Shown here in pieces: positions 51,435 to 60,236 of a DNA stretch of 64,000 nt. Source of the DNA: CAIUPE01 sp046091665 (GTDB lineage Bacteria > Pseudomonadota > Alphaproteobacteria > Rhizobiales > Beijerinckiaceae); assembly GCA_046091665.1 (NCBI GenBank), contig JBJTCD010000097.1, positions 1 to 64,000 of the forward strand, written 5' to 3'. Both the position numbers and the translations under genes were made by a program. The notes beneath the pieces were generated by a model. That model was not told the DNA's origin. It did not search any database and worked only from the letters and a program-made list of their open reading frames with translations. Numbering within the stretch: the first letter of the stretch is position 1; each line of letters starts with the position of its first letter.

Positions 51435-52661
51435 CTAGAACTCTACGTCCAGCCGTTCAAGTCCATGAAAATGATAGGCATCACGATAGACGGGCGCGCG
51501 CGCGAGCCTGAGCCGGGGTAAGCGTTCAAACAAGACTTTCAATGCCACGCGCATTTCTAAACGCGCGAGCGGTGCCCCGACACAAAAATGAATCCCGCCG
51601 CCAAAGCTTTGTTGTGGGTTTGGATCGCGCAAGGGATCAAGCCGGTCAGGATCACCAAAGCGCACCGGATCACGATTGGCTGCGCCGAGCATCAACCCGA
51701 TCTCATCGCCTTTTTTGAAACGAAGTCCCCGCCACTCCAAATCTTCAAGAACATAGCGCGTGAACAGATGAAGTGGCGCATCAAAACGCAACAACTCCTC
51801 AACGAGTCTTTCACCGCTCGCTATATCAGAAAGTAACGAGCGCGCATCAATCCCCTCTTCAAGAACCGCTTTCACGCCATTGCCAAGCGCATGAACAGTG
51901 GCTTCATGACCCGCATTCAAAACGAGAATGCACGTCGAGATGAGCTCTTCTTCCGTGAGCGTATGGCCATCTGATTCCGCTGCAATCAGATGGCTCATGA
52001 GATCATCATGAGGTCTCTTTCGACGTAATACGATATAGTCTTTAAGATAGGCAACAAATTCATTTGTGGCTTTAACCGCTAAATCTTCCGCTTCACGCGT
52101 GCGACCAAACTGATACATGGTCACCATTTTATGGGACCAATCTAAAAGTTGCGGCGTCATCTCCGTCGGAACACCGAGGAGTTCCGCAATCACAATCACG
52201 GGAATGGGCGTGGCAAAGGATTCGATCAGTTCAACGCGGCCTTTCGACTGAAAGCCGTCAATCAATTCATGCGCGAGTTGTTCAATTCGTGGCGCCAAGC
52301 GCTCGACTTGCCTTGAAACAAAAGCGCGATTGATCAATGTGCGCAACCTTGTATGATCCGGCGGCTCAAGCGAGAGCAGAGAATGATCTTCAACATCGTA
52401 AAATGCTCTGACGTGAGAGGGCAATTCAGGCCAGCCCAATTCTTCACGCGTCGCTTTATGTAAAATCTGCCGCCCGAATCTTTTATCGCGAAACAAGGCG
52501 GTCACATCGGCATGGGCTGCAAAGCACCACATGCCAAATTGCTTCCAGAAAAACACCGGAGCACGTTGCCTGATCGCGTGGTAGGCGGGATAGGGATTGT
52601 TGAAAAAAGTTGGGTCGCGCGGATCAAGATCAAGATAAAGATCAGAAGACAAGTGATCCAT
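51435..52661 (-). CDS. Cytochrome P450
   Basis: A 408-residue soluble P450. The heme loop reads FGGGIHFCVGAPLARLEMRVAL with the Cys thiolate near residue 357. The ExxR motif is EELLRFDAP, and the I helix is LVLNAGHEATVHALGNG, where the acid-alcohol pair is Glu-Ala-Thr. There is no membrane anchor, as expected for a bacterial class I P450 that needs a ferredoxin. Neither ferredoxin nor reductase is adjacent. The ATG lies one base after the ccrM stop, so the two genes are co-transcribed and probably coupled. The substrate is unknown. Confidence 0.93.
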   Translation of the reverse strand: MDHLSSDLYLDLDPRDPTFFNNPYPAYHAIRQRAPVFFWKQFGMWCFAAHADVTALFRDKRFGRQILHKATREELGWPELPSHVRAFYDVEDHSLLSLEPPDHTRLRTLINRAFVSRQVERLAPRIEQLAHELIDGFQSKGRVELIESFATPIPVIVIAELLGVPTEMTPQLLDWSHKMVTMYQFGRTREAEDLAVKATNEFVAYLKDYIVLRRKRPHDDLMSHLIAAESDGHTLTEEELISTCILVLNAGHEATVHALGNGVKAVLEEGIDARSLLSDIASGERLVEELLRFDAPLHLFTRYVLEDLEWRGLRFKKGDEIGLMLGAANRDPVRFGDPDRLDPLRDPNPQQSFGGGIHFCVGAPLARLEMRVALKVLFERLPRLRLARAPVYRDAYHFHGLERLDVEF

Positions 52662-52662
52662 C

Positions 52663-53835
52663 TTAATCAGAAGGCATGGCCTTACGAAGGGCGGTACGAA
52701 ATGTATCGATCAAAATCAATTCATCGCGACGTTCCAGATGCCAAAAGCTCCACCCATTGCAGGCCGGAAGCCCTTGCACCAAAGCGCCGATTTTATGGAT
52801 CGAACCGGAAACAGGGCCAACCATCAAAGAACCATCGGCTTTGACAAGGGCTTTGTATCGCTTTTGTGAATCAAAAAGATGATCCCCCGGCTTGATGTGG
52901 CCGGCTTCAATCACCGCAGAAAAAGGCACACGCGGTTCGCTGCGTTTGGTCGGCGCCAACGCAAGTGCGTGATCTTCAAGCGGTTCAATGACAGCAATAC
53001 GTGCTTCAGCAGCGTCAGCATAAGTGGCATCGCGTTCAATGCCAATAAAATGACGGCCCAACCGTTTCGCTGTGGCACCCGTCGTTCCCGTACCAAAAAA
53101 CGGATCAAGGATCACATCGCCCGGATTGGATGACGAAAGGATCACACGCGCAAGAAGCTGCTCGGGCTTTTGGGTTGGATGAACCTTACTGCCTTTTTGA
53201 TTTTTCAACCGTTCACCACCGGTGCACAGCGGCAAATACCAATCGGAGCGCATTTGCGTGTCTTCATTCGCCGCTTTGAGCGCTTCATAGTGAAATGTGT
53301 AACTCTTTGACGAGGCGTTACGCGATGCCCAGATCATCGTTTCATGCGCATTGGTAAACCGACGACCCCGAAAATTCGGCATGGGATTGGCTTTGCGCCA
53401 AATCACATCATTCAAAATCCAAAAGCCGAGATCTTGCATGATCGCGCCCACGCGGAAAATATTATGATAAGAGCCGATGACCCAAAGCGTCGCATTCGGC
53501 TTCATCACGCGCTGTGCTTCAGTCAGCCACGCCTTTGTAAACGCATCATATTCAGCAAAGCTTGAAAACTTGTCCCACTCATCATCAACCGCATCAACCA
53601 ATGAATGATCCGGGCGATTGAGAGCGCCTTCAAGCTGAAGATTATAGGGCGGATCGGCAAAAACGAGATCAACGCTTGCTGAAGGAAGAGCCTTTAAGTG
53701 CTCGATACAGTCGCCCCGCAAAATGCGATTTCGAAAATCCTCGGCGGGACGAAGCTGCGAATTTGCCACACGCGGTGAACGGCGCACCGAGGGAACAACC
53801 GCGCGAGCGGCAGAAATTTTACGCAAAGACGGCAT
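52663..53835 (-). CDS. ccrM: Cell-cycle regulated DNA adenine methyltransferase (GANTC)
   Basis: A 390-residue beta-class N6-adenine methyltransferase. Catalytic DPPY is at residues 61-64 (FADPPYNLQLEG); the SAM motif DPFFGTGTTGATAKRLGRHFIGIERD is near 243-270. The C-terminal RAMA-like region (VIEAGHIKPGDHLF, GWSFWHLERRDELILIDTFR) is the CcrM-specific extension used for GANTC recognition. It has no partner nuclease, so it is a solitary epigenetic enzyme. It is downstream of rnhB on the same strand, the usual Hyphomicrobiales neighbour, and is followed directly by a P450. Confidence 0.95.
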   Translation of the reverse strand: MPSLRKISAARAVVPSVRRSPRVANSQLRPAEDFRNRILRGDCIEHLKALPSASVDLVFADPPYNLQLEGALNRPDHSLVDAVDDEWDKFSSFAEYDAFTKAWLTEAQRVMKPNATLWVIGSYHNIFRVGAIMQDLGFWILNDVIWRKANPMPNFRGRRFTNAHETMIWASRNASSKSYTFHYEALKAANEDTQMRSDWYLPLCTGGERLKNQKGSKVHPTQKPEQLLARVILSSSNPGDVILDPFFGTGTTGATAKRLGRHFIGIERDATYADAAEARIAVIEPLEDHALALAPTKRSEPRVPFSAVIEAGHIKPGDHLFDSQKRYKALVKADGSLMVGPVSGSIHKIGALVQGLPACNGWSFWHLERRDELILIDTFRTALRKAMPSD

Positions 53836-53940
53836 CTAATCCACAATCCCCGATCAAGTGACGCGGACGGTAGGATCAGCATGGTAAAGAAGCGGTTTAG
53901 CGAATGCGTCGAAGCGCCGAGAATAAAATAAGCTTCCGTT

Positions 53941-53958
53941 ATGGTTACTGAGTTTTAA
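53941..53958 (-). promoter_or_regulatory. CtrA-like site upstream of ccrM
   Basis: On the minus strand TTAAAACTCAGTAACCAT lies 106-123 bp before the ccrM start. TAACCAT matches seven of eight bases of the CtrA half-site TTAACCAT, with a TTAA six bases upstream of GTAACC. ccrM is CtrA-controlled in several alphaproteobacteria, but this match is imperfect. No GANTC lies in the gap. Confidence 0.35.
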
Positions 53959-53988
53959 AAAAACACAGTAAATGAAAGTTTAACAAAA

Positions 53989-54612
53989 TTAGTTTTTCAA
54001 TGGCGCAAAACTCATCCGATGGATGGGTGTAGGTCCGATGCGTGCAATCGCTTCAAGATGAGCGCCTGTGCCATAGCCTGCATGATTTTCAAATCCATAA
54101 CCGGGCCAAAACTGCGCCGATTGTTTCATCAAACGATCACGCGTCACTTTCGCTAGGATCGATGCGGCTGCAATTGATAAAGACAGCGCATCACCTTTGA
54201 TCACCGCTTCACCCGCACAAGGCATATTCGGCCAATCGCGCCCATCAACCAAAACCGCGCCGGGTTTGACAGCAAGTGCATGAACCGCTTCGACCATCGC
54301 TTTGAGAGTGACTGCACGAATATTGCTGCGATCAATTTCCGAAGCCGAGAGAGAAATCACCGAACAATGCGCATGTTCTAAAATCTCATCGAAAAGTTTT
54401 TCGCGTTTCGCAGATGTGAGCTTTTTGGAATCATTCAAGCCTTGAGGGATATGATCAGAATCAAGAATACAGGCGGCAACAACCACGGGGCCCGCAAGAG
54501 GTCCGCGCCCGGCTTCATCAACGCCCGCCACAGGACCAAGCCCGCGCGCGCGATATAGCTCCTCGCGCGAATAATCAGGGGCTATGTTCGGCGGTGATTT
54601 CTTCGGCATCAT
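53989..54612 (-). CDS. rnhB: Ribonuclease HII
   Basis: A 207-residue enzyme that cuts RNA in RNA-DNA hybrids and single ribonucleotides in DNA. VAGVDEAGRGPLAGPVVVAACIL carries the first Asp-Glu pair, DSKKLTSAKREKLF and VDGRDWP follow, and DALSLSIAAASILAKVTRDRLM ends the catalytic core with the last Asp. GYGTGAHLEAIARIGPTPIHRMSFAP is the typical end. It starts 6 bp after the radical SAM gene's stop and is upstream of ccrM. Confidence 0.95.
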   Translation of the reverse strand: MMPKKSPPNIAPDYSREELYRARGLGPVAGVDEAGRGPLAGPVVVAACILDSDHIPQGLNDSKKLTSAKREKLFDEILEHAHCSVISLSASEIDRSNIRAVTLKAMVEAVHALAVKPGAVLVDGRDWPNMPCAGEAVIKGDALSLSIAAASILAKVTRDRLMKQSAQFWPGYGFENHAGYGTGAHLEAIARIGPTPIHRMSFAPLKN

Positions 54613-54618
54613 AAACGC

Positions 54619-55737
54619 TCAAAACAAACTCATTTGGTCACCCGCTTTTGGCGGCACTTGAAAGAGATCGGTGCGCACACGCTGGCGTTCTTGATTAAGC
54701 CCCAAGCGCTCGCAGGCCACTTTGAAACGTTGCGCGATCAAAGTGGCATAAACACCTTCGCCATGCATACGCTCGCCAAAACGCGGGCGATAATCAACGC
54801 CGCCATGCGCATCCTTCACGAGACCCAAGACGTGATTGAGGCGTCCCGGATAATTGTCTTGCAACCATTCACGAAAGAGATCTTTGAGTTCCAAAGGCAA
54901 ACGTAAAAAAATATAATTGGCTTCTTGCGCTTTCGCGACTTTTGCCGCTTCAAGAATTTTTTCGATTTCGTGATCATTCAATGAGGGAATGATGGGCGCA
55001 ACCATCACACCCGTAGGAATGCCCGCTGCGTTGAGTTGCTTTACTGCATCGAGTCGCTTCATCGGCGTCGAGGCGCGCGGCTCCATGCGCCGCGCAAGCG
55101 TGCCATCAAGCGTCGTGACCGAGAGATAGACTTTTGCGAGTCCCTTCTCAGCCATCGGTGCGAGGAGATCGATGTCACGCGTGACAAGCGCTGATTTCGT
55201 CACAATGCCCACCGGATGATTGAAACGCGACAGCACTTCGAGAATCCCGCGCATAATTTTGCGCTGTCGTTCAATCGGTTGGTAGGGATCCGTATTGGTG
55301 CCGATGGCAATCAATTTCGGTTTGTAATTTTTCGCCGACAATTCTTTTTCAAGCAGAGCGGCGGCGTTCTCTTTCGCAAAGAGGCGCGATTCAAAATCAA
55401 GTCCGGGCGAGAGTCCCATAAAGGCATGCGTCGGTCGCGCAAAACAATAAATGCATCCATGTTCGCAACCACGATAGGGATTGATCGATTGATCAAAAGG
55501 AATATCGGGCGATTCATTATGCGTGATGATGCTGCGCGGCGTTTCCACCGTGACATGAGTTTTGAATTCCGGCAGCTCTTCTGAGGAGCCCCAGCCATCA
55601 TCTTCATCAACACGCGCAATCGGTTCATAGCGGCCAGAAGGATTGGTGACCGCCGCGCGCCCACGCCGCCGATCAGACCCGACACCACGCTCGGCCAGTC
55701 TCTCGATGACAGGCATGCGCTCATCAATGCGCGGCAT
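54619..55737 (-). CDS. PA0069-type radical SAM protein
   Basis: A 372-residue radical SAM enzyme. The [4Fe-4S] motif is CEHGCIYCFARPTHAFMGLSPG near residue 93 (CxxxCxxC). Neighbouring family features: SINPYRGCEH, FESRLFAKENAAALLEKEL, IAIGTNTDPYQPIERQ, RFNHPVGIVTKSALVTRDIDLL, VYLSVTTLDGTLARRMEPRA. This matches the SplB-related PA0069 group of unknown substrate. It is the first of rad SAM, rnhB (6 bp) and then ccrM on the minus strand. Confidence 0.9.
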   Translation of the reverse strand: MPRIDERMPVIERLAERGVGSDRRRGRAAVTNPSGRYEPIARVDEDDGWGSSEELPEFKTHVTVETPRSIITHNESPDIPFDQSINPYRGCEHGCIYCFARPTHAFMGLSPGLDFESRLFAKENAAALLEKELSAKNYKPKLIAIGTNTDPYQPIERQRKIMRGILEVLSRFNHPVGIVTKSALVTRDIDLLAPMAEKGLAKVYLSVTTLDGTLARRMEPRASTPMKRLDAVKQLNAAGIPTGVMVAPIIPSLNDHEIEKILEAAKVAKAQEANYIFLRLPLELKDLFREWLQDNYPGRLNHVLGLVKDAHGGVDYRPRFGERMHGEGVYATLIAQRFKVACERLGLNQERQRVRTDLFQVPPKAGDQMSLF

Positions 55738-55892
55738 CGCCTACTCCAAAAAAATCATCACTTGAGAAAAAGAGAACATTTCAAGAACAAGCAGGATTCC
55801 GCGCGTCGATCAAGTGCAATATCGGCAGCAAAACCGATTATGCCCGCAATTTCGGCACCAAGAATGGATACACGCGTGTTAAAGCCTGATCC

Positions 55893-56426
55893 ATGATTTC
55901 CGTTGTGATCCCCATGCCTGATGATGACCCGGCGCTCATTGAAACGCTTGCAGCGCTTGTTGCGGGCATTGCCGAGGGCGTATTGCGCGATGCCGTCATT
56001 GTGGGACCGCCCTCAACCCGTGTGGATGACATGGCAGAAGCGGCAGGCACGGCACGTGTCGTGGTCGAAGGGACATGGGCCGACATGGTCAAAGCGGGGG
56101 CTTTGGCCGCGCGCGCGGATTATTGCTTAATCATCGGCGCGGGCCTTGTGCCGACGGGCTCTTGGCCGATCGCTTTGTTCGACGGGATCGGCCAAATTTA
56201 CGAGGCCAGCGAAGCGGGCTTATTGCCGCTTTCACCGCGTCCGGGCCTTATTGAAAGCATGAAAACTACATTTTTAACGCAAAAAGCTCTCCTAACGGGC
56301 TATCCGGATCCCCGTCATGCGGTCTTGGCGAAGCGGTCTACCCTGCTCGCAGGAGCCACAAAATTTAGGCTTTTCCGGCTAGGAGCATCCGTCAACGACC
56401 GGAAAATCCACAGATCGTCCCGCTGA
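55893..56426 (+). CDS. Short GT-A-like protein (possible degenerate glycosyltransferase family 2)
   Basis: A 177-residue protein beginning MISVVIPMPDDDPALIETLAALV, the opening of a GT2-type nucleotide-sugar fold, then DAVIVGPPSTRVDDMAEAAGTA and ADYCLIIGAGLVPTGSW. The second half is not GT-like: the metal-binding DxD is missing at the expected place (IGAGL), and there is no acceptor domain. It may be a degenerate enzyme or a structural relative. In related genomes a similar short protein lies near the radical SAM/rnhB genes, so it is conserved but unexplained. Ends convergently with the OYE gene. Confidence 0.5.
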   Translation: MISVVIPMPDDDPALIETLAALVAGIAEGVLRDAVIVGPPSTRVDDMAEAAGTARVVVEGTWADMVKAGALAARADYCLIIGAGLVPTGSWPIALFDGIGQIYEASEAGLLPLSPRPGLIESMKTTFLTQKALLTGYPDPRHAVLAKRSTLLAGATKFRLFRLGASVNDRKIHRSSR

Positions 56427-56550
56427 TATCCGATGCCTTTCAACAGGCTCTTCCCCGTCTTTCCTCGGATTTTCCAAGAGTTGTACGACCCCGCGCAAAC
56501 AGGTTTTCCACAACCTGTCCACAGATCTATCCACAGCTTATAAAAAGGCG
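56404..56550. promoter_or_regulatory. DnaA-box-like cluster in a convergent intergenic region
   Basis: TTTTCCACA (56504-56512) fits the DnaA consensus TTWTNCACA; CTGTCCACA (56515-56523) and CTATCCACA (56527-56535) are close variants in the same orientation, spaced 11 and 12 bp. AAATCCACA lies at 56404-56412. A short AT-rich stretch (TTATAAAAA, about 56538) follows. The region 56427-56561 is gene-free. Confidence 0.4.
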
Positions 56551-56561
56551 GGTGCAGCTCG

Positions 56562-57677
56562 TTAGTGGTGCTTCAGTGCCTCGCCGGGCCAAAGCGCTTT
56601 GCGCGCACGGTCATATTGCGGCGGGCGTTTAAGATCGACACCCAACGCATCGGCCGCGTGCCACCCCCAACGCGGATTATCGAGAAACGCACGTGCCAAT
56701 GCGATCTGATCAGCCTGTCCGTTTTCAAGAATCTCTTCCGCTTGCTGTGGTGAAACAATCATGCCCACCGCACGTGTTGTGATACCGGTTTTCTTTTTGA
56801 TCTCATCAGCAAAACCGACTTGATAATTCGGTCCCACTTTCACATGCGCTGCGGGATCCAAACCGCCTGAACTGACACAAGCATATGCAGCACCACGCTC
56901 TTTGAGTTTTGCGGTGAAGGTGACGGCTTCATCAACCGTCACGCCGCCCTCCATCCAATCGCTTGCGGCGATGCGGACACCCACAGCCGTGCTTTTCGGA
57001 ACAGCGGCATAAACCGCATCCATCAATTCAAGGCCAAAGCGCATGCGGTTTTCAAGCGAACCGCCATATTTGTCAGTCCGCACATTTGAAAGCGGAGAGA
57101 AAAATTGATGCACGAGATAGCCATGTGTCATGTGTAGTTCGATCACATCAATACCAAGACGCACAGAGCGTTTCGCCGCTTGCACAAAAGCTTCAATGGT
57201 TCGCACAATGCCCGCTTCATCAAGCGCTTCAGGCGTGTGCCAATTCGCACCAAACGCTTTTGCCGATGCACTCACCGTCTGCCAAGGATCGTGCTCTGCT
57301 TTTAAGGCAGCGCCTCCGTCCCAAGGCCTTTGCGCTGATGCTTTACGACCTGCATGCTGCAATTGAATACCCATCAACGTGCCCGGCAGTTGCACCGCGC
57401 GCGCGGCAGCGAGAACACGCGCCATCGCGCGTTCATTCGCATCTGAATAAAGACCAACACAATGATGGGTGATGCGGCCGCGACGTTCAACGCCCGTCGC
57501 TTCAATCATCACAAGGCCAGCACCCGACATCGTCAAATTCATCAGATGTTGCAGATGCCAATCTGTCATCGAGCCATCATCGGCTGAATATTGGCACATC
57601 GGCGCCACCGCAATGCGGTTTGGCGCGGTGACGGGGCCGATTGAGACAGGCGTGAAGAGTTTTGGTGTGGTGGACAT
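56562..57677 (-). CDS. Old yellow enzyme-family NADH:flavin oxidoreductase
   Basis: A 371-residue FMN enzyme of the NamA/YqjM type. PVSIGPVTAPNRIAVAPMCQYSADDGSMTDWHLQHL includes the Cys that tunes FMN. LGIDVIELHMTHGYLVHQFFSPLSNVRTDKYGGSLENRMRF carries the substrate His and the conserved YGGS. AVGMIVSPQQAEEIL and ARAFLDNPRW end the barrel. It reduces activated C=C bonds with NAD(P)H; the natural substrate is unknown. It stands alone; a family A repeat block precedes it. Confidence 0.93.
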   Translation of the reverse strand: MSTTPKLFTPVSIGPVTAPNRIAVAPMCQYSADDGSMTDWHLQHLMNLTMSGAGLVMIEATGVERRGRITHHCVGLYSDANERAMARVLAAARAVQLPGTLMGIQLQHAGRKASAQRPWDGGAALKAEHDPWQTVSASAKAFGANWHTPEALDEAGIVRTIEAFVQAAKRSVRLGIDVIELHMTHGYLVHQFFSPLSNVRTDKYGGSLENRMRFGLELMDAVYAAVPKSTAVGVRIAASDWMEGGVTVDEAVTFTAKLKERGAAYACVSSGGLDPAAHVKVGPNYQVGFADEIKKKTGITTRAVGMIVSPQQAEEILENGQADQIALARAFLDNPRWGWHAADALGVDLKRPPQYDRARKALWPGEALKHH

Positions 57678-57690
57678 TGGGGACTCTGGT

Positions 57691-57820
57691 GAGGGTGTAG
57701 GGGTTAGGGTGTAGGGTGTAACGTTTATTCAAACCGTCATTGCGAGCGAATGCGAAGCAATCCAGTTGATGATTCAAGAAAGGACTGGATTGCTTCGTCG
57801 CTTTGCTCCTCGCAATGACG
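57691..57820. repeat. Intergenic repeat family A with TAGGGTGTAG tract
   Basis: GGTGTAGGGG then TTAGGGTGTAGGGTGTAA lies at 57695-57721. It is followed by a family A unit (CGTCATTGCGAGCG...GAAGCAATCCAG, 57735-57765) and its inverted form (57785-57820). The same TAGGGTGTAG flank and the same units occur in the 37552-38708 island. Confidence 0.85.
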
Positions 57821-57822
57821 GT

Positions 57823-58875
57823 TCAGGTTCGCTTCCGCCTCTCCTCAATCGCGATATCGACAAGGCTCAACAACGTAAACATCACTTGCGCTCCCGCCTG
57901 CGCGGTGTTCGTCGTCGCATCATATTGCGGCGCGACTTCGACAATATCCGCGCCGACAATATCAAGCCCTTGGAGGCCGCGGAGAATTTCAAGCGCTTCA
58001 CGCGTAGTAAGGCCGCCCACTTCCGGCGTGCCGGTTCCGGGCGCGAAGGCGGGATCGAGTGAGTCGATATCAAATGTCACATAGACAGGACCATTGCCCG
58101 CAACAGCGCGCGCTTGTTTGATAATCGCTTCAATACCGAGCTTCGGAATTTCTTCGCCGTGAATGACGGTCATGCCGCTCTCATAAGAGAATTCCCACAG
58201 ATATTCCGCACCACCGCGAATACCGATTTGTATGACACGCTCGGGATCAAGTACACCATCGAGCACCGCTTTGCGAAATGGTCCGCCATGATGAAATTTC
58301 GAACCTTCATATGGCCCCGACGTGTCGCAATGCGCATCGATATGAATCATCGCAACCGGTTCTTTGCGGCCAATGGCCTTCAAGATCGATCCCGTGATCG
58401 AATGATCGCCGCCGCATGACACCGGCACAACACCGGCATCAAGCACGAGATTGTAATAGGCTTCCAAATCTTCGTGACATGATTCAAGCGAATAGCGCGA
58501 ACGGAACGGAACATCACCGACATCCGCCACGCGCAAAGACGCCACCGGCATTCGCCGCAACACATGTTCGAACGGACCGACACGTTCAACCGCGCGTACC
58601 GCACGCGGACCGAGCCGGGCGCCAGACCGGTTTGTGACCCCCAAATCCATCGGCACGCCAATGAGCGCCACATCGAGATCTTTGAATTTTTCTGCATAAG
58701 CCTCAGGCCGGTAAGGCGCGCCACAAAATGTCGCAGGTTCAGCGAAAGGCCATTTGCGCCGCTCACCGGTAAAAACCGTATCCGCCACGCGCTTGAATTC
58801 GGGATCGAAAATATCACCACCCGACGCCGTGGCATATTTTGCGCGCAGCGCTTCAAGTTTTTTCTGATCTGGCAT
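57823..58875 (-). CDS. speB: Agmatinase/ureohydrolase-family enzyme
   Basis: A 350-residue binuclear manganese ureohydrolase. The metal motifs are intact: CGGDHSITGS (first His), IHIDAHCDTSG (His-Asp-x-His/Asp set) and VYVTFDIDSLDPAFAPGTGTPEVGGL (Asp pair). A 70-residue N-terminal part with FCGAPYRPEAYAEKFKDLDVALIGVPMDLGVTNRSGARLGPRAV is typical of agmatinase and guanidinobutyrase-like members. I set the start at 58875, with GAG about 5 nt upstream; the open frame continues to 59172 but this is not plausible coding. Substrate (agmatine or another guanidino acid) is not decided. Confidence 0.9.
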   Translation of the reverse strand: MPDQKKLEALRAKYATASGGDIFDPEFKRVADTVFTGERRKWPFAEPATFCGAPYRPEAYAEKFKDLDVALIGVPMDLGVTNRSGARLGPRAVRAVERVGPFEHVLRRMPVASLRVADVGDVPFRSRYSLESCHEDLEAYYNLVLDAGVVPVSCGGDHSITGSILKAIGRKEPVAMIHIDAHCDTSGPYEGSKFHHGGPFRKAVLDGVLDPERVIQIGIRGGAEYLWEFSYESGMTVIHGEEIPKLGIEAIIKQARAVAGNGPVYVTFDIDSLDPAFAPGTGTPEVGGLTTREALEILRGLQGLDIVGADIVEVAPQYDATTNTAQAGAQVMFTLLSLVDIAIEERRKRT

Positions 58876-59034
58876 TGATCTCGTCCCTGTCATTTGCAGC
58901 CACTTTATCGCCGAGATTACGGAATTGGTAGACGAGTTTCCACGACAAAGCGCGTTTTGATCATACATAATGCCTCGCGCAGAAAGCATGGCTCGGCTAA
59001 ACAAGAAGAGCTCGAGTATCGATAGGATTCGTCC

Positions 59035-60204
59035 ATGACGCCGTTTAACACCCTTGTCCGCGATACAGGTTCGCCGCCCATCCCCGAGGCGCAAGGCTGG
59101 GCACGGCGTTATGACGGATCGCGGGGGCCGTTGATCGACATGTCGCAAGCGGTGCCCGGCTATCCGCCGCATGAGGATATCCTGAAACGACTGAGCGAAG
59201 CCGCAGGCACACTTGCTGCCGCGTGTTATGGCGATATTTATGGCGACGAAAATTTACGCCAAGCACTCGCAGCGGATGTGTCGGCACGTTATGCGTCGCA
59301 GGTGCAAACGAATGAGATTGCGATCACATCAGGATGCAATCAAGCCTTTGTGCTGATCGCCATGACGCTTGCCAAAGCGGGTGATAATTTCATTCTCCCA
59401 GCGCCTTGGTATTTCAATCATCAAATGACGCTGGATATGCTTGGCGTTGAACCACGCGCACTACTCTGCAAGGCGGAACAGAATTTTATCCCCGATATTG
59501 ATGATGCGCGTGCGCTGATTGATAAGAAGACTCGCGCGATTATACTCGTCACGCCGAATAATCCGACGGGTGCCATCTATCCGCGCACCGTTATTCAAGC
59601 CTTTGCAAAACTTGCGCGTGAGAAAAATATCTGGCTCGTGGTTGATGAAACCTATCGCGATTTTCTGAACGAGTCTTATGGCACGCCACATGATCTCTTC
59701 AATGAGCGTGATTGGCAGAACAACGTCATCTCGCTCTATAGTTTTTCGAAAGCCTATTGTGTGCCGGGTCATCGCGTCGGCGCCATCATCGGTGGGCGTT
59801 CGATTCTCGATGAAATCGGCAAAGTGATTGATTGTGTACAAATCTGCGCACCGCGCGCGGCTCAACACGCGCTCGCTTGGGCGATTCCGCACACAACTGA
59901 ATGGCGCTCGGCAAATACAAGCGAGATCGAACGCCGTGCGAAAGCCTTCACTTCAGCCATGACAAAGATCAATGGCTGGCGGCTTGATTCCATCGGCGCT
60001 TATTTTGCCTATGTCGCGCATCCCTTCTCCGATACACCGGTCAGGCGCGTTGCCGAGCGGCTTGCCGAAGAGCGCGGTGTACTCGCACTGCCCGGCCCCT
60101 ATTTCGGTCCGCATCAAGAAACGCATTTGCGCGTCGCCTTTGCCAATGTCGGCGTTGAAGCGATTGAAACTCTCCCCTCCCGCCTTTTAGGCTTCGCACC
60201 GTAA
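59035..60204 (+). CDS. Class I/II pyridoxal-phosphate aminotransferase
   Basis: A 389-residue fold-type I aminotransferase. ACYGDIYGDENLRQALAADV, ITSGCNQAFVLIAMTL, LVTPNNPTGAIYP, VVDETYRDFLNE and the PLP-Lys in LYSFSKAYCVPGHRVGAIIGG are all present, along with a terminal LRVAFANVG with the substrate-carboxylate Arg. Specific substrate is unknown; the divergent neighbour is a ureohydrolase, so a guanidino- or arginine-related keto acid route is imaginable (inference). The divergent gap of 159 bp holds both promoters. Confidence 0.88.
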   Translation: MTPFNTLVRDTGSPPIPEAQGWARRYDGSRGPLIDMSQAVPGYPPHEDILKRLSEAAGTLAAACYGDIYGDENLRQALAADVSARYASQVQTNEIAITSGCNQAFVLIAMTLAKAGDNFILPAPWYFNHQMTLDMLGVEPRALLCKAEQNFIPDIDDARALIDKKTRAIILVTPNNPTGAIYPRTVIQAFAKLAREKNIWLVVDETYRDFLNESYGTPHDLFNERDWQNNVISLYSFSKAYCVPGHRVGAIIGGRSILDEIGKVIDCVQICAPRAAQHALAWAIPHTTEWRSANTSEIERRAKAFTSAMTKINGWRLDSIGAYFAYVAHPFSDTPVRRVAERLAEERGVLALPGPYFGPHQETHLRVAFANVGVEAIETLPSRLLGFAP

Positions 60205-60236
60205 TCTCTCGCATTGCATAAGGATTAACCCTCATC

